Positions 36,256 through 56,500 of a DNA stretch of 64,000 bases are shown one piece after another. Numbering within the stretch: the first letter of the stretch is position 1; each line of letters begins with the position of its first letter. The stretch spans positions 83,861,044-83,925,043 of the forward strand of contig OZ025241.1 of assembly GCA_964019155.1 (NCBI GenBank), given 5' to 3'. Both the position numbers and the translations under genes were made by a program. Below the pieces are notes generated by a model that was given only the letters and a program-made list of their open reading frames with translations, was not told the DNA's origin and made no database searches. The DNA comes from Osedax fenrisi. Its lineage: Eukaryota; Annelida; Polychaeta; Sabellida; Siboglinidae.

Positions 36256-39200
36256 TGGGTTCACTGCGATGTCTTTGTCTGGAGAAGGGGTCGATGTCGC
36301 AGGTTCTACGGTAGGAACTACCGCTGAAGTATCTTGAACGAAGCGGCATGCCTGCACTGAGATGTCTGCCCCTGTATAGATTGTGAGGTTAATGTGTAGG
36401 GTTAATAGAGAAGAAAGTGAACGCATTTATATAGGTGTACGATAATATGCAGTATTTCTAAGAGTATGCATACGCGGTATTATAATATTATCAATTATTT
36501 TATAATATGAATATTTACGATTATATATTTTCACAATTTAAAATGTTTTTGTATTAATTAAATTTACTTTATTTTATAATTATACTAATAATAGTATATT
36601 CGCATAACACAGAATGTATTAACGTACTACTTTCAATAGCGCTCAGTCATAGAGAGATAACGATAATGCAGCCCACCTGGTGTTGATATCCGACGACAAT
36701 AAGGCACAGGTGTCTTCGTACTCGTCGATTTCGTCGTAGTTTTCGTCGCTGGCGATCTCCATCTCAAACTGTGTACGAGCGTCCCCGTCGCTCTCATCAT
36801 CATCGCCCGTAGCTGTACCTTCCCCCCCGCCCCCTCCGGTACCGTCGTCGCTACTGGCAACGCTACCCAGCGCCGTACTAGCGGTGGTACTGGGCGCGCT
36901 GTCGGGGGCGCGGGACTGGGCGCACGTGGGGATAGACGACGGATTCGTTAGGCCGACCTCGTTGTAGGCTGGGAGACCGTCCTAGGGCGAGGAGGGTTAA
37001 GTGTGGTTATTGTGGGGATACTACTTATGACCATATTATTACGCTACTATAGTAAATGTCAATGAATTCAGATCATGTGATAAAATTATATGTATAAGTG
37101 CTGACGAATAAACTTTTAGCTTACATTGAAATAGTGAGAGCATATTAATAGTATACTAATTCAAATAGGATTGTATGCGAAGTAGCTACACAAAAATAGA
37201 AAACTAAAAAATATGTTGCAGGCGCGCGCGTCTCAGAAATTACATTTCAGTGAACGTGAGAGCTAAAGTGGGAAATATGAATGTGGGTGTTATTGTTAAT
37301 TAGTAGTATTATATAATATATTAATAATTAGCATTATATGGTATATGACCTAGTTTTATATTGTGCACACTGCACAGAGCTATTATTACACATCAATAAA
37401 TGTATAATTCGGGAACAAAGAAACAATATATATATATATATATACACACACATACATACACACACGCACACACACATACATATACACATAAATAAACACA
37501 CATGCACACACACATATGTATGTGTGTGTATATATATATATTATTTCTTTGTCCCCGAATTACACATGTATAGCTGTGTAATAATAGCTCTGTTTGGGTG
37601 CAGTGTGCCCAATGTAAAACTAGATTATATATCATATAATTCTAATTATTAATATATTATATAATACTACTAATTCACAATAACACATATTCACATTCAT
37701 ATTTCCCACTTTAGTTCTCACGTTCACTGAAATTTAATTTCTGAGACGCGCGCGCCACATATTTTTTAGTTTTCTATTTTTATGTTGCTACTTCGCTGAT
37801 CCCCCATTCAAATATACGATGAATATTATAAATTATGAATTGCATATGATAGTAATGTAACAACTGTATATTATTATCACATTATTATTTAGCGGGTTCA
37901 AATAACTTATAGATTTATCTCAATACAAATATTATCTTTACCTTTACAAATAGAAATTGCATATAATATATGTTAATAAATCTATAACATTAATTATATT
38001 TAGAAATAATTGCATTATATATTATCAGTTAATCCAAATACTATTTTCTATGGTTTGATTTGTGTATATTATTTATTATTATATATAATATCCTTACATT
38101 TGAAAATAGTATCAATATAAACTTATATATAGTAGAACAATCAATACTAATATTTATTTATGGAAAAATAATTTGATTTCAACAAAATAAATTATAATAC
38201 ATATATTGATTTAGTTAATTTTAAAAATATTATTATTGTATTTACTAAAATTATAATAATTAGACAATATTGATTATATATTAACAGAATGTTTAGATAT
38301 AATTAAACCATTATTCATCAATTATATATATATATAGGGGAATGATAGTCATGTAAATATTTCGTTAAATATAAAATTTCAGACAAAATAATACATATAA
38401 GCAATTTTCAATTATCATTGCCTTAGAAAATAAATATATTATAAATTAAAAACTATTATACATAAAATATTAGATTACTAAAAGTATTAAAAAAATATAT
38501 CATTTAACTTTAATCAAAATGTATATACTTCATTTACATAGCATATCAAATAATCTACATATAAAATCATTAATTGCCAGGGTTGTTCGGTTGTTTTGAT
38601 CCGGTCTTTGTAACTGTTTTTTTTTTACAAAAATACCATGGTTTATTTGGTTTTTTTTTATTTTTGTTTTTTTAAATTATATATTTCAATACTATCATTT
38701 AATATTATTATCAATATTAATAATTGTATAGAATCTATACTATATATTATGTATATTATATATATACCATGTATATGAATATAATATAATGCAATTAATA
38801 ACAATTTACATTAAAAAATAAAATTATTGATAAATATATTAAATAAGTTAATCACATATTACTCTGGAATTATTAAAGAAAATCATATAATATATGTTCA
38901 TATGACAACAAGATAACACTGCCATCTGGAGGGAAGTGTGCGTTACATGGATTTTTGGTTTTTTTTATGTATAATTATTAAATATTAATTTCAATACTAG
39001 TATAATTTAATATTAGTATAAATATTAATAATAGTATAGATTATGTATATTATATAACGTTATTCATTTAATAAACATGCCTGGTTGAAACAAAAATATA
39101 ATTTAGAAAGAATTTATTGAAATAAATTATTTCAAATAACTAATAAATCTTTGTATACATTATACTATAATTCTACTATAATATACATCAAATATTTAAT

Positions 39201-41244
39201 AATAATCATAGAAGTATTTATTATAAATAATATTTAATATAGCTATTTAATACAAATTAATTAATAAATAAAAAACCAATATTCTTCACACAAAAAAAAA
39301 CAAATAAAGAGCAAAAAAATCAACAACCCTGTTAATTAGAATGTTAATAGTTCATTTGTATCCAATTTGTATCTAGTTTGTATTATAATATTATATTGGA
39401 TATTGAATTTTAAACTAACCTAAAACAATCATAATTCAAAAAAAAATCAATAATAATTATAAATATGAAATTATTTTATTGACATAAGAATAGTTTAATT
39501 AATACAATTATACCCATGTATTCATATGCATAAAGGGTTACGATCAAAAAGGACGAGTTGAGGTGAAATGGTTAAATCTTAAATCCGAAATAAATTTGTA
39601 TAGGCTCATTGTGGGATGTTATGCAGGTAAAAAAAAAACAGGACAAAACTAAACCAATTAAACCAAATAACCCACAAATATCTATACAAAATATATGTAT
39701 ATACTATTAACTCGTATTTCAAATGTAACCTTTAACCCTCAACTCGTCCTTTTTGATCGTCTCCCTGCATAAATATTCCATTTTACAAATTTAATAACTC
39801 ATAAAAAACAAAATACTATGTATTAGGAAATCATTGAACTTATATTATAAAATATGTAAAATAATTGTTAACTTTTGAACAACTTTCCCTAAATATTCAA
39901 CAAATAAAATAGAATAACCTTTAAAATCATTAAAATCTTATTTACTTATTTACTTAATATTAATCAACTTTTATGTAATAATTTATATTATACATATTTT
40001 ATAAGTATATGTGAGTATGTATATATATAAATATATATATTATTTATTTGTTATAATCTTGAATAGTGTAATGTAAAAATATAAATATAGATTAATTAAT
40101 CAATATAGTTAAATAAAAATAAAAGTTGGTTATATTGTTACCAATTAGGTGACTGTATTATTTAAAATAAAGGTCACTTAGGAAATTTATGAAAGAAACT
40201 AATATAACTTTAAACTCAATACAAATATTCTATATGTTATAAATGAATCCTTATATTTGTAGAACTTTCAATTAGTTTTTAAGTTAATATTATAGAATTA
40301 TTTATTCACAAATAATTAACTTTTAATTAGTTTACATAAATTAGTTAAATTTTTAATTTTTATATAATTAAATAAATATATATAACAGATATATTTATTT
40401 ATTATCAAATTCAAATTAAATTTATTAAAAAGTATGTAACATTATTAGGCTTACAATAAATACAGTTGTTTATTAAAATATTTATTATAATATTGATTAT
40501 ATTCATATATATTAACTTTATAATATAATTAATTAAATTATAAATATTTAAATATAACAAAATTACTTAATTTATTCGACTAATATTATTCATTTTTAAA
40601 TTTACATATTTATATTTTTATAATTTTATAAAATAAAATGAATATAATATTCATAATATAATAAAAGTTTTCATTCTATAATGTAATATATATTATTCCA
40701 AATTAATTCTAATAATATTTGTAATATATATATATAAATTAACATATCAATATATAAATATCTTAACAACAACTATAAACTAATAATAACACTTACTATG
40801 TTAGTTTCAATCTCATGGTTATTTGTAATGGCATGTTCATATGACGGAGGTGCAGCTTGTGTTTTGAAATGTGGCAATATGTGGAAAGAGTTGCTGTTAT
40901 GTAGTAACATTCCTTCAGATCCGAGTGGACTGTTCATATAAATAATCATTATTTATAGGTGTATATATTAGTGTATATTTATTTTCCATATAATTAGTAA
41001 TGTTAATTTGTATATATAATTTGTAATGCATTAAAATATAATATATATTATAAGATAAATAATAAATATATATATATATATATATATATATTAGTAAACC
41101 ATCTTTAGTGATACATTACTTACAACACATTACAACATCTTTATTTAGTATATATATATATAGACAAATCTATCTAATTTATAATATAAATTTGTTTATA
41201 ACATTGTTTATTAGAAATATGCTTACTGAGTAGAAACTGATCAA

Positions 41245-41286
<42 letters not shown>

Positions 41287-44200
41287 GAGAGCATACATTA
41301 TAGATATAATAGAATATAATATAAACATTTTTTATATATTTATATATAAATATAAATATTTCATATTACATAATGCATATGATTAATATTTTATAAATAA
41401 CCTCTACTTTTGATAATGCGGTGCTAAGTAGACTAATATTATAGGTTTAAAGTATATACAAGTATTTATTTTCGAATTCCATCAATGAATTGAATTTGAA
41501 CATCGAATAAATAATGTAATCGTGGTCAAATAAAATAAGTAAGTAAAATAATAAAATACTTAAATAGCACAACACCTTAAACGGCTACATTAGGGTGGGG
41601 GTATGGTTAATACCCCCCGTATTAGGGGTACCGTTAACCTGTAACCACGGCAACCATTGCAAGGTTCAGACGTCACCTGAGTGAGGCGAGGATCTAGCGC
41701 AGTAGTCGGAGCCTGCAGGAAATCGGCGCCGCTGGGACAGGAAGTCACGTGCGTTAACGGCAGGTACGAGTTGGGTATCTCCTCGGAGGTGCCTAGATAG
41801 AGTAATAACGTCGTGCAATACATGGAAGACGCGTGACCTCTACTCGATGTAATCATGGTCAAGGTCGAGTGGATAATACTCTACGAGTAATGGGTCGACG
41901 CGATGCGAAGGTAGAGTCGGCTGTATTATAGCTTGTTTTAGTTATCACGCTCTCGCTAGAAGAAACCAAGTGCTTATGAATAGATATCAATCGGAGCGTC
42001 GCTTTATATAGCACACCGACGACATACGACGATGGGTCATCGAGGACATGTACTTATCTCTCTCTCTCTCTTTCTCTCTCCGTCACTCTCAATGAATGTT
42101 TATAATATCGACGCGTTGTTTACGACAAATCACGACAGATCGATGACTTCGTATGTAGTGTGTAGTGCGGCATCATACAATAGCGTTGATTAATAGGCAG
42201 AGGAGCGAGCATTATCTATGTGCCTAATGTGGGACACACGATCAGCGCAATAACACATTAAAGCTTTTATAGTGCCAGTACATCATGCAGTACACTATGC
42301 ACTGCTGCTGCGATCATTGTCTATTATTTGTATAGTATATTAATCGTTGTTTAAATTAAGTATTATATTTTCATATATAAATATATATATATTAATTTTG
42401 TATAAACTAATATTACACTAAATTCCAATGTAACGTAACATCATAGAGTATACGGAGTAATGCAATTATTACTCTACGCGTATGAACCTAGGGGTATTTT
42501 TATGGCTTTGCATATTCCGTCAACGTAACACCGATAGATCGAGAAGATGATACCCAACACGAAGATAGTGGGGGTGATTAGCCATGCTAGATTACCCTGC
42601 TGCTTGCCCTGCTGTTTCCTACTGACTGTTGGCCGTCGACAATAGCAACGAGTTATCATTCAAATCAAGTATTATTATATCTTATAATAGAAATAGTATT
42701 TAGTTTATACTTATTTATTATAATACATACTTATATATAGATTGTGGATGGATATTAAATAATACTAATTAACTTGAAACATATATATATATTATTTACA
42801 TATGTTTCAAATTAAATAGTGTTTTTTATATAAATAATAATTAATAATTTATTATTTAAGATAAAATAATGATGTATATTTAATTATATTATGATTATAA
42901 AAGATTTAAACAAATGTGTATATAACAACTAAACAAGTTTATGGATATAGAATAATGATTAAATAATATCTATATCTACTATTTTAATATCTATATCTAC
43001 TATGCCAAGTTGAAACATTTTTCTATCAAAATTAAATATTATATTCATTAATTTTCAATAATATTATTTTTTAATAAAATTATTATAATATTTATACAAA
43101 ATAAGAGTTTACTTACCATTATATTGATTAATATGAGAAATAACCTATTGATTTAGATTCTATAGAGCAGTCTACACCATCGCATAATTTTGAACATTTC
43201 GTTTTAAATAAATCACACTTTTCCAATCTCTCACACCTAATTTCCTCTTCCGTACAATTTAGAGCTAAAATAAACATGAACGATGAGAATTATTGTATAC
43301 ACTAGTTAATAACATTAATTACATAATATTTTAAATAAGAGTACATGGTTAAAATATTTTGTATTATTTAAAAGAAGCTTTCTAACGTTGCTATTAATTA
43401 ATACTTTGGAATTACGTTTAATCAACATAGTTGACTTAATTACATGAATATAAGTCATATTTGTATGTCATTAAGATATTATGTAGAATAAATATATATA
43501 TATATATATATATTGTACTCTTATTTAAAATGTTATGTAATTAATGTTTTATATATATATAACATTTGTATGAATTTAATAGTAAATATTATAATAATTA
43601 TAATAGATCATACATGAATGCATACACTATCATAATATAGTAAATATATTAATTCTAATAATTACTGACTACACTTGTATGACTTATATTCACAGTATTT
43701 CGACATCTATGAGTAATACAATATCACAGATTTGAAATCAAGGCCTTGACAGGCGTTAACAGTGAAGCTTTTGACGATAATCACAAGAAGTGATAAAATG
43801 ATACAATAAAATGTGATATTTTTATAAAATAAAATGTATCGTTAATAACTGTTATAGATTATTCTGTCGATGATAAAGTTGGACGTCGATTATTTATATA
43901 TTATAGAGATATTTCAGAGTTGGGTGTCGCTATGGATACCGGTGATTTCGTAAGGAGTGATCTCATACTGATCGGATCTCAATTATTTCAAAATAGTAGA
44001 ATGTACACTGTGCACGTAATCACCAATACAAATGAAATCACTCGGCAAGATCACTGTTTACTATTGCTATTATAGGCATATGTTTTAAGAAGATCAAACC
44101 TAAAACTCTAGTATATATATAAAGTGGTGTACACACCGCTAGCGTCGAGCACGGCGACTTGTTAATGCACTTGTTACTGTACTTGATGCTAGGTATAAAT

Positions 44201-45242
44201 TATTATTGGTGTTCAGATAGCGAGCATCGAGTCTCGCGAATGCAGCGACTTGTTACTGGGTATATTTCTCAAAATGGAACGTGTTGAATATGATGGCGAC
44301 TTGTTACTACGCCTGTTACCGAGAAAATTAGCTGTTCATATAGCGAATGACAAGCACGACGACTTTTTAGAAAATAGAACTTTTCATAGATTTTAGGCGG
44401 CAATTTGTTATTGCACTTGATCCTAGCGGTGTGTACACAGCTTTAGAGTATATTATATACTTTATACATTACTAATTTATATTAAGAAATACGTAATATG
44501 TAGTAAAGTCCAAATATATTTATCAAAAAGCAGATGACAATACAAATCACGTTAAACTCTGAATTTTCAATTATTTAAATATTTTGTAACCATTATTAAT
44601 TGTATTATATTAGTTATAGTATTTTATTATAATAACTGAATATATAAAATATTTTAAATCACTAATAATAATTGTGTATATACAAAGGAATACCACGTTT
44701 CATATACGAAATGTTTAGTATAAGATGTTTCGTATAAAAGATATTTCATACAGATGTTTTGTATAATAATTTCGTCTGCTATTTTTATACGAAACGTCTG
44801 TCACCCAAAGTATACATTTAAATATAAATGGTAAATTAGTATACAGTCTATGCTATAGACTATAGACATCAAATTATAAATAATCTATAGTCTATAGATT
44901 ATATAGACTATGATTATTATAATATAAGTACCAGGTGAAAAGCTTCTCGATTTAAACGCCCGCAAAATTATTTATTCGAATTAGTTAATTTTACAATATC
45001 GTATGATTGGTCATTATAATTAGCATATGTATATTTATAGACTATATATGCAACAAAAATAACTAATTAGAATAAAAAATTTTGCTGGCGTTCACATCGC
45101 GAAGCTTTTGACCATAATGATTACTATGATAATACATTATATATTTAATAAATATTATATATTTTAGAAATAATTTACCTTTTGTGAATTTGATATCTAT
45201 TAATAATATAAATATAAATATATTAAGTAAAAGAAGATTCAT
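36245..45242 (-). CDS. Unrecognised type I membrane protein with PPxY/LPxY motifs
   Basis: Seven minus-strand exons: 45179-45242, 43145-43264, 42488-42625, 41639-41792, 40797-40929, 36677-36981 and 36245-36371. All borders are GT..AG and all phases fit, giving 346 residues. Residues 1-20 form a hydrophobic signal peptide (MNLLLLNIFIFILLID). A short ectodomain has six Cys (25, 32, 38, 45, 49, 54) and one sequon, NCT (24-26). One membrane span lies at about 74-92 (LAWLITPTIFVLGIIFSIY), followed by a cytoplasmic tail of about 250 residues. The tail carries PPSYEHA (186-192) and LPAYNEV (206-212), an acidic stretch, and the C-terminus SEPIYY. PPxY/LPxY motifs bind WW domains of NEDD4-type ligases, so a sorting adaptor of Commissureless/PRRG4/WBP1-like design is plausible. 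That comparison rests on architecture only. I recognise no orthologue. Confidence 0.8.
37168..37805. mobile_element. Foldback (MULE-like) element with 9-bp TSD
   Basis: Two arms of roughly 250 bp are near-perfect inverted copies. Both contain GCGCGCGCGTCTCAGAAATT, AACGTGAGA.CTAAAGTGGG, GCACACTGCAC and the ATTCGGGA/GACAAAGAAA section. The loop is TA/CA microsatellite near 37430-37540. The direct repeat ATTCAAATA flanks the element at 37159-37167 and 37806-37814. Long arms and a 9-bp TSD suggest a Mutator-type non-autonomous element. There is no transposase. It lies in the large intron before exon 6 of the membrane-protein gene. Confidence 0.8.
38578..39331. mobile_element. hAT-like non-autonomous element, 754 bp
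   Basis: The ends are CAGGGTTGTT and AACAACCCTG, with flanking TTAATTGC / TTAATTAG (8 bp, two mismatches). CAGGG ends and an 8-bp TSD are typical of hAT. The interior is A/T-rich with poly-T/poly-A near the two ends and no open frame. Confidence 0.65.
39535..39765. mobile_element. TIR element, 231 bp, with perfect 8-bp TSD (Merlin-like or hAT-like)
   Basis: The left end GGGTTACGATCAAAAAGGAC and the right end, reverse-complemented, GGGAGACGATCAAAAAGGAC continue as inverted copies for about 30 bp. TGCATAAA flanks both sides (39527-39534 and 39766-39773). GG-starting ends with an 8-bp TSD fit Merlin. No coding capacity. Confidence 0.8.
42055..42090. repeat. (CT)n microsatellite
   Basis: A CT-rich run in the intron between exons 3 and 4 of the membrane-protein gene. 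Confidence 0.85.
43308..43552. repeat. Inverted repeat in membrane-protein gene intron 1
   Basis: AACATTAATTACATAATATTTTAAATAAGAGTAC near 43311 is matched, in inverted orientation and with a few changes, by the section TACTCTTATTTAAAATGTTA near 43514-43548. It may be a small foldback element. Confidence 0.6.
43749..43780. mobile_element. Isolated end of the 44934 TIR element family
   Basis: GGCGTTAACAGTGAAGCTTT resembles the right end GGCGTTCACATCGCGAAGCT of the 44934-45113 element. No partner end is found nearby. Confidence 0.4.
44120..44445. mobile_element. TIR element of about 326 bp (hAT-like ends)
   Basis: The left end TAAAGTGGTGTACACACCGC and the reverse-complemented right end TAAAGCTGTGTACACACCGC differ at two positions. 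Inside, GCGACTTGTTACT-type motifs recur at least four times. No clear TSD, because the flanks are TA-rich. Non-coding. Confidence 0.7.
44934..45113. mobile_element. TIR element of about 180 bp
   Basis: The left end GGTGAAAAGCTTCTCGATTT and the reverse-complemented right end GGTCAAAAGCTTCGCGATGT are followed on both sides by AAACGCC/GAACGCC and GCAAAATT. It ends 65 bp from the first exon's donor in intron 1 of the membrane-protein gene. Confidence 0.7.
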
Positions 45243-46019
45243 AAATATTTATTAATATATAAACTGTATAATATATGTTTAGAATCAAATTATATCATTT
45301 TTTCAAACTTCAGTTTATTAATAATTATAATAATCAGTAAAATGTAATATCATATTTATTTCAAATAATATTTGTATTCTTATATTTAGTATTTATATTA
45401 TGTAAATACGTTTATTAATTAAGCATTATATTGATTAAATAAATATAATTAATGTCATCCTACAGTACAATATTTAATTAATCTTTAAAATATTAATATT
45501 ATATTACATAATATTATTTTAAATATATACTAAATTTAATTTTAATTTAAATATGAGAGCTTGTAATTTAATTATTTAACATTTTTAATTATTAACTATT
45601 TTATATTCTTTAGATTTACTATATGGTTATAAGCTTGAGTATGTTATATGCTTATATACTATTATAATAGTGGCATATATTACAAATTTATATTATGATA
45701 ATTATCCTAGAAATTTTCTAGGATAATATTTATTTATTAAAGAGTTTTTTCTATTTATTATGTGTACGAAGTTTAGTGATACACCAATTTAATAATACAG
45801 ATTAATAAATAAAAATGATTAACATAGTATATGATTATTAATAATAAAAGTAAATAGTTTTCTTAATATACGTTATAAATTAATATAAATTATATCAATA
45901 TAAATCAATATAAATATTTATAACGGAAGTTTGAAGGAAGAAAGAGAGCAAATTAATTAAGGAAATAGTTATATTTAAATATATATGTTATTATTAAATC
46001 TCTTAAATTAATAAATAAA
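45243..46019. promoter_or_regulatory. Divergent promoter region, membrane-protein gene / DCTN2
   Basis: 777 bp separate the two start codons. The region is A/T-rich and holds a 27-bp near-perfect palindrome at 45701-45727. No TATA or initiator element can be singled out in such A/T-rich DNA. The promoter role is inferred from gene orientation. Confidence 0.45.
45701..45727. promoter_or_regulatory. 27-bp palindrome in the divergent promoter region
   Basis: ATTATCCTAGAAA and its reverse complement TTTCTAGGATAAT are separated by one base. It is placed about 290 bp upstream of the DCTN2 start codon and 460 bp upstream of the other gene's start. It could be a dimeric factor site or a transcript hairpin. 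Confidence 0.4.
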
Positions 46020-53089
<7,070 letters not shown>

Positions 53090-53503
53090 GGCTAGAGATG
53101 ATGAGTCATGGATGACCTATTTATTATTGGTCATCGTTATCTTGTTTTTGATATTTAATATGCATGAATAAATCTTAATAGTAGTAGTCTCATTCCTAAG
53201 AAGCTTGCTTTGTAATAGTCGTAGTTGTATAGGGTGGTGGTGGTAGCAGTCGGATGGTAGTAGGTGTAGGATGGTGGTAGCTGGCATTGTAATAATAATA
53301 GTAGTAGATGTGTAGTGCTAATAACTGCTGTTTTAGTAGTAGTAGAAGGGACTTAAAGCTACCGTAGAAGTAGATTTGTAGGGGTATTAGCTGCTGTTTT
53401 AGTACTCGTAGCAGTAGTAGGGGCTTATAACTATCGTAGTAGTAGTAGTAGGTTTATGGGTTAGTAGTAGTAGTAGTAGTAGTTATTGCTGCTGGTGGTG
53501 TTG
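53090..53503. other. Convergent DCTN2/MINDY3 intergenic region
   Basis: The region is dominated by imperfect GTAGTAGTAG and GGTGGT repeats related to the intron 2 array. The DCTN2 polyadenylation signal AATAAA is at 53167-53172. Confidence 0.6.
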
Positions 53504-56500
53504 TTAATTCAGTGACGGTATATTATCGTGTTTCCAGGCCAGGTCGATAGTGGGCCACTTGGTAAGCACGCATGACTTGATGGTCGACGTGTCCGTGATC
53601 ACCTGATACTCTGGCAACTGTTCTATCTTCGCTGTGCCTTCCTTGTATTGCACCTATGTAGTAGTAGTAGTAGAATAGAGAGGCGGCTATGTATCATCAG
53701 TAATTTGATAATAGAATATTGTACTTATATTCTTATACCATTAATTTCTGATATTATATTTATATATGTATGCATGGTTTTGAAAACACAACTTAAATTC
53801 TACTTAATATATATATATATATATATGATAACTATAATAACGAATAACATTGTTTTTTTATGTTGCTGTCATTACATCCCAACCAGGAACTTAGATTTAG
53901 TTTTTACTTAACCAAATGGATCTAATGTCCCTTAGAAGCCGCTCTCATATTAAGGCATCCATAATTTTAACGAGAGCCGATCATTAATTTACATAAGAAC
54001 AATTCTAAATATTATTTTAAGACCTATTTTAATGATCCTGATGGGGTTGAACCCACCCACATCATACCTCATATTTGTCTGACATCAACTTAACAATTCA
54101 TTATTAAATATCCAGTGAAAAAGATATATTATAGTAGTATTTTTTTTTGTTTAAGGTGATACCAGAACGTAAATATAAAACAAATCGATAACCCATAAAA
54201 AGTATTATATAATATTGCTCTTTTTAATTCATTTTTTTTAGTATATGTCAAACATTTAAAAATGTAATTTATCTTGAAATAACTAAAAAGTATATTTTAT
54301 GACATACCATAATATAAATTATGTATTGTGTAATCTAATATCATAACTAGTATACAAATATTTTTTTTATGATATATTTATTAAATAATAATTATAATAT
54401 GTATATTATGTAAATATAAATTTTATATAATGTAACTAAACATTTTATAATAGCATTATATACTTCAATTAGGTATAAATTCATTTAAATTTGTCTATAT
54501 TATATGTATGTTTCTTTAAAATATATTTTAATAATCTTAATATAACACTTACAAATAGCAAGTTTTAGACCTCATACTTATAGCATATATGCTTGATTAT
54601 ATACATAATTGTAGGCATGAATAAATATAGCTAATATTGTAATTACTATCTATATCTTGTATTACAATAATAAATCAGTTATTATATTATCTATATAGAA
54701 TGTGTTTTGATTAGAGATAATTGTTGTGCTGGTATATGCACATTAAGTGCTATCATAATAATAGATATATAATTTCTCTCTTAAAATGATGTATGACAAT
54801 TTGGTTATATTTAATTTCGCTTTATTATAAATATATGTGACAATTTAGTTATATACAATGTAATGATATTAACTATATAAACTTTACCTATATTATTAAT
54901 AAATATAAGTAAAGAAAATAGTACAACATTTATTTTAATATATATTAATATGATTAATTAAATAAAAATAAAATTATATTAATATAAAACTGTCGATATA
55001 TATTAATATAATACAAGTTAAAAATTATTAAATTATAAATGAATCGCGAGAGATTTATATATAAATATATTCACATCTACTTTCGTTATGTTACAAATAG
55101 TACATATTAAATCTATTGCTATTTAATCGGCTAAGCGAGGCATAATTATGAATCAATGCATAAATATGTAACTAATTGAAATACGTTGCTATGGTTACCT
55201 GGTTATCGATGTTAGCGTTGCAGACTCCATTGTAATGAAAGATGGGGTATTCGGCGTACGTCAGGGTTGAAAGTTCAGCCGCAAAGAACTCGTTCATGAA
55301 CGCGTCGTATGTTATTAGGCCTAGTTTCTCTGGGTCTAGTCTCTCCACTATGATGTTGACACTATAGGGAGTGGAAGGAAAGGGTTAGATGAAGGGGGTT
55401 AATAGACCTAGTTTCTTTGGGTCAAGTATCTATTATACTGATACTACAGTGGAGAGGATAGGAGAGGGAAATATAAAAGGGTAGAAGGTTTTAGAGGATT
55501 ATGGGAGGGAGGTTAGAGGAATATGTGGGGTTAATGAGATACCACTATCTGTGGGGAGTGGTCATTAAGGGCGCAACACCCTGCTTTTATAAATAAAATA
55601 TTATTTTTTTTAATATTTATTATATAATAATCATATTAGATTATTTCTTTTTAAATTGGTATATACTGGTTTAAACTGGTATATCGCACAGTGCATAACA
55701 TTACTTAAAAGTGACATAAATATGCATTTATAAATACAAGCTAGAAAAATAGTTCATATAAATATGATAATTTTTTCTAATCTCTAATTTTTAAAACTTG
55801 AATATCTCTGAATAAAAAAAACTGTTACCATCTATGTTTGAACCACTTTCGATTATAGAAATACTTATTCAAATGACATGACTTTTCAGAGTATATTAAT
55901 ATTATGTTACTCTTCAGATATACCTATATAAAACTAATGAATTATTCAATGATATATAATATTTTTATATTTTATTGAAATTTCTTGTATATATTTTTTT
56001 CTAGAAATAGGTATTATGTTAGTCAATTTTTAATATAATTTTAATAATCTAAATCTCCTACTCGATAGTTATATTCGTAGATAAATATTAGTTATATAAT
56101 ATATAAAAAAAAATGATTTTCCTATTTCCACCATGTTAAACTCGTGGTGTTGCGCCGGCCCTTAAACAGAATTTGGAATTATAAGATAAAGGTTATAAAG
56201 CGAAGTATATTGTTGTAGTAGACTATGTGTGTGTGTTGGTGGGTATGTGAAGTACACAGTGTACACAGTGTACTAACTATTCGGGTTCAGACACCAGATC
56301 GAGGTCTTTGAGTATGGAACCCAACTTGTCGTTGAAGATGAAGCCTTGATCTGTCAGGTGATACGTCACATGTATTACCTAAACATCAACTAATACGTAA
56401 TCATTACAACTATTTATATTAAAGTGAGTTTATTTTGTAAACTATCTAAAAATGAATGTATATAATATACTATATATATATATATATATATATTATAATA

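Noticed and set aside
38336..38352. A further TAGGGGAA-type end of the iteron element
   Set aside because: Only the first eight or so bases match, next to a TA tract. No GTGTC motifs or second end are nearby.
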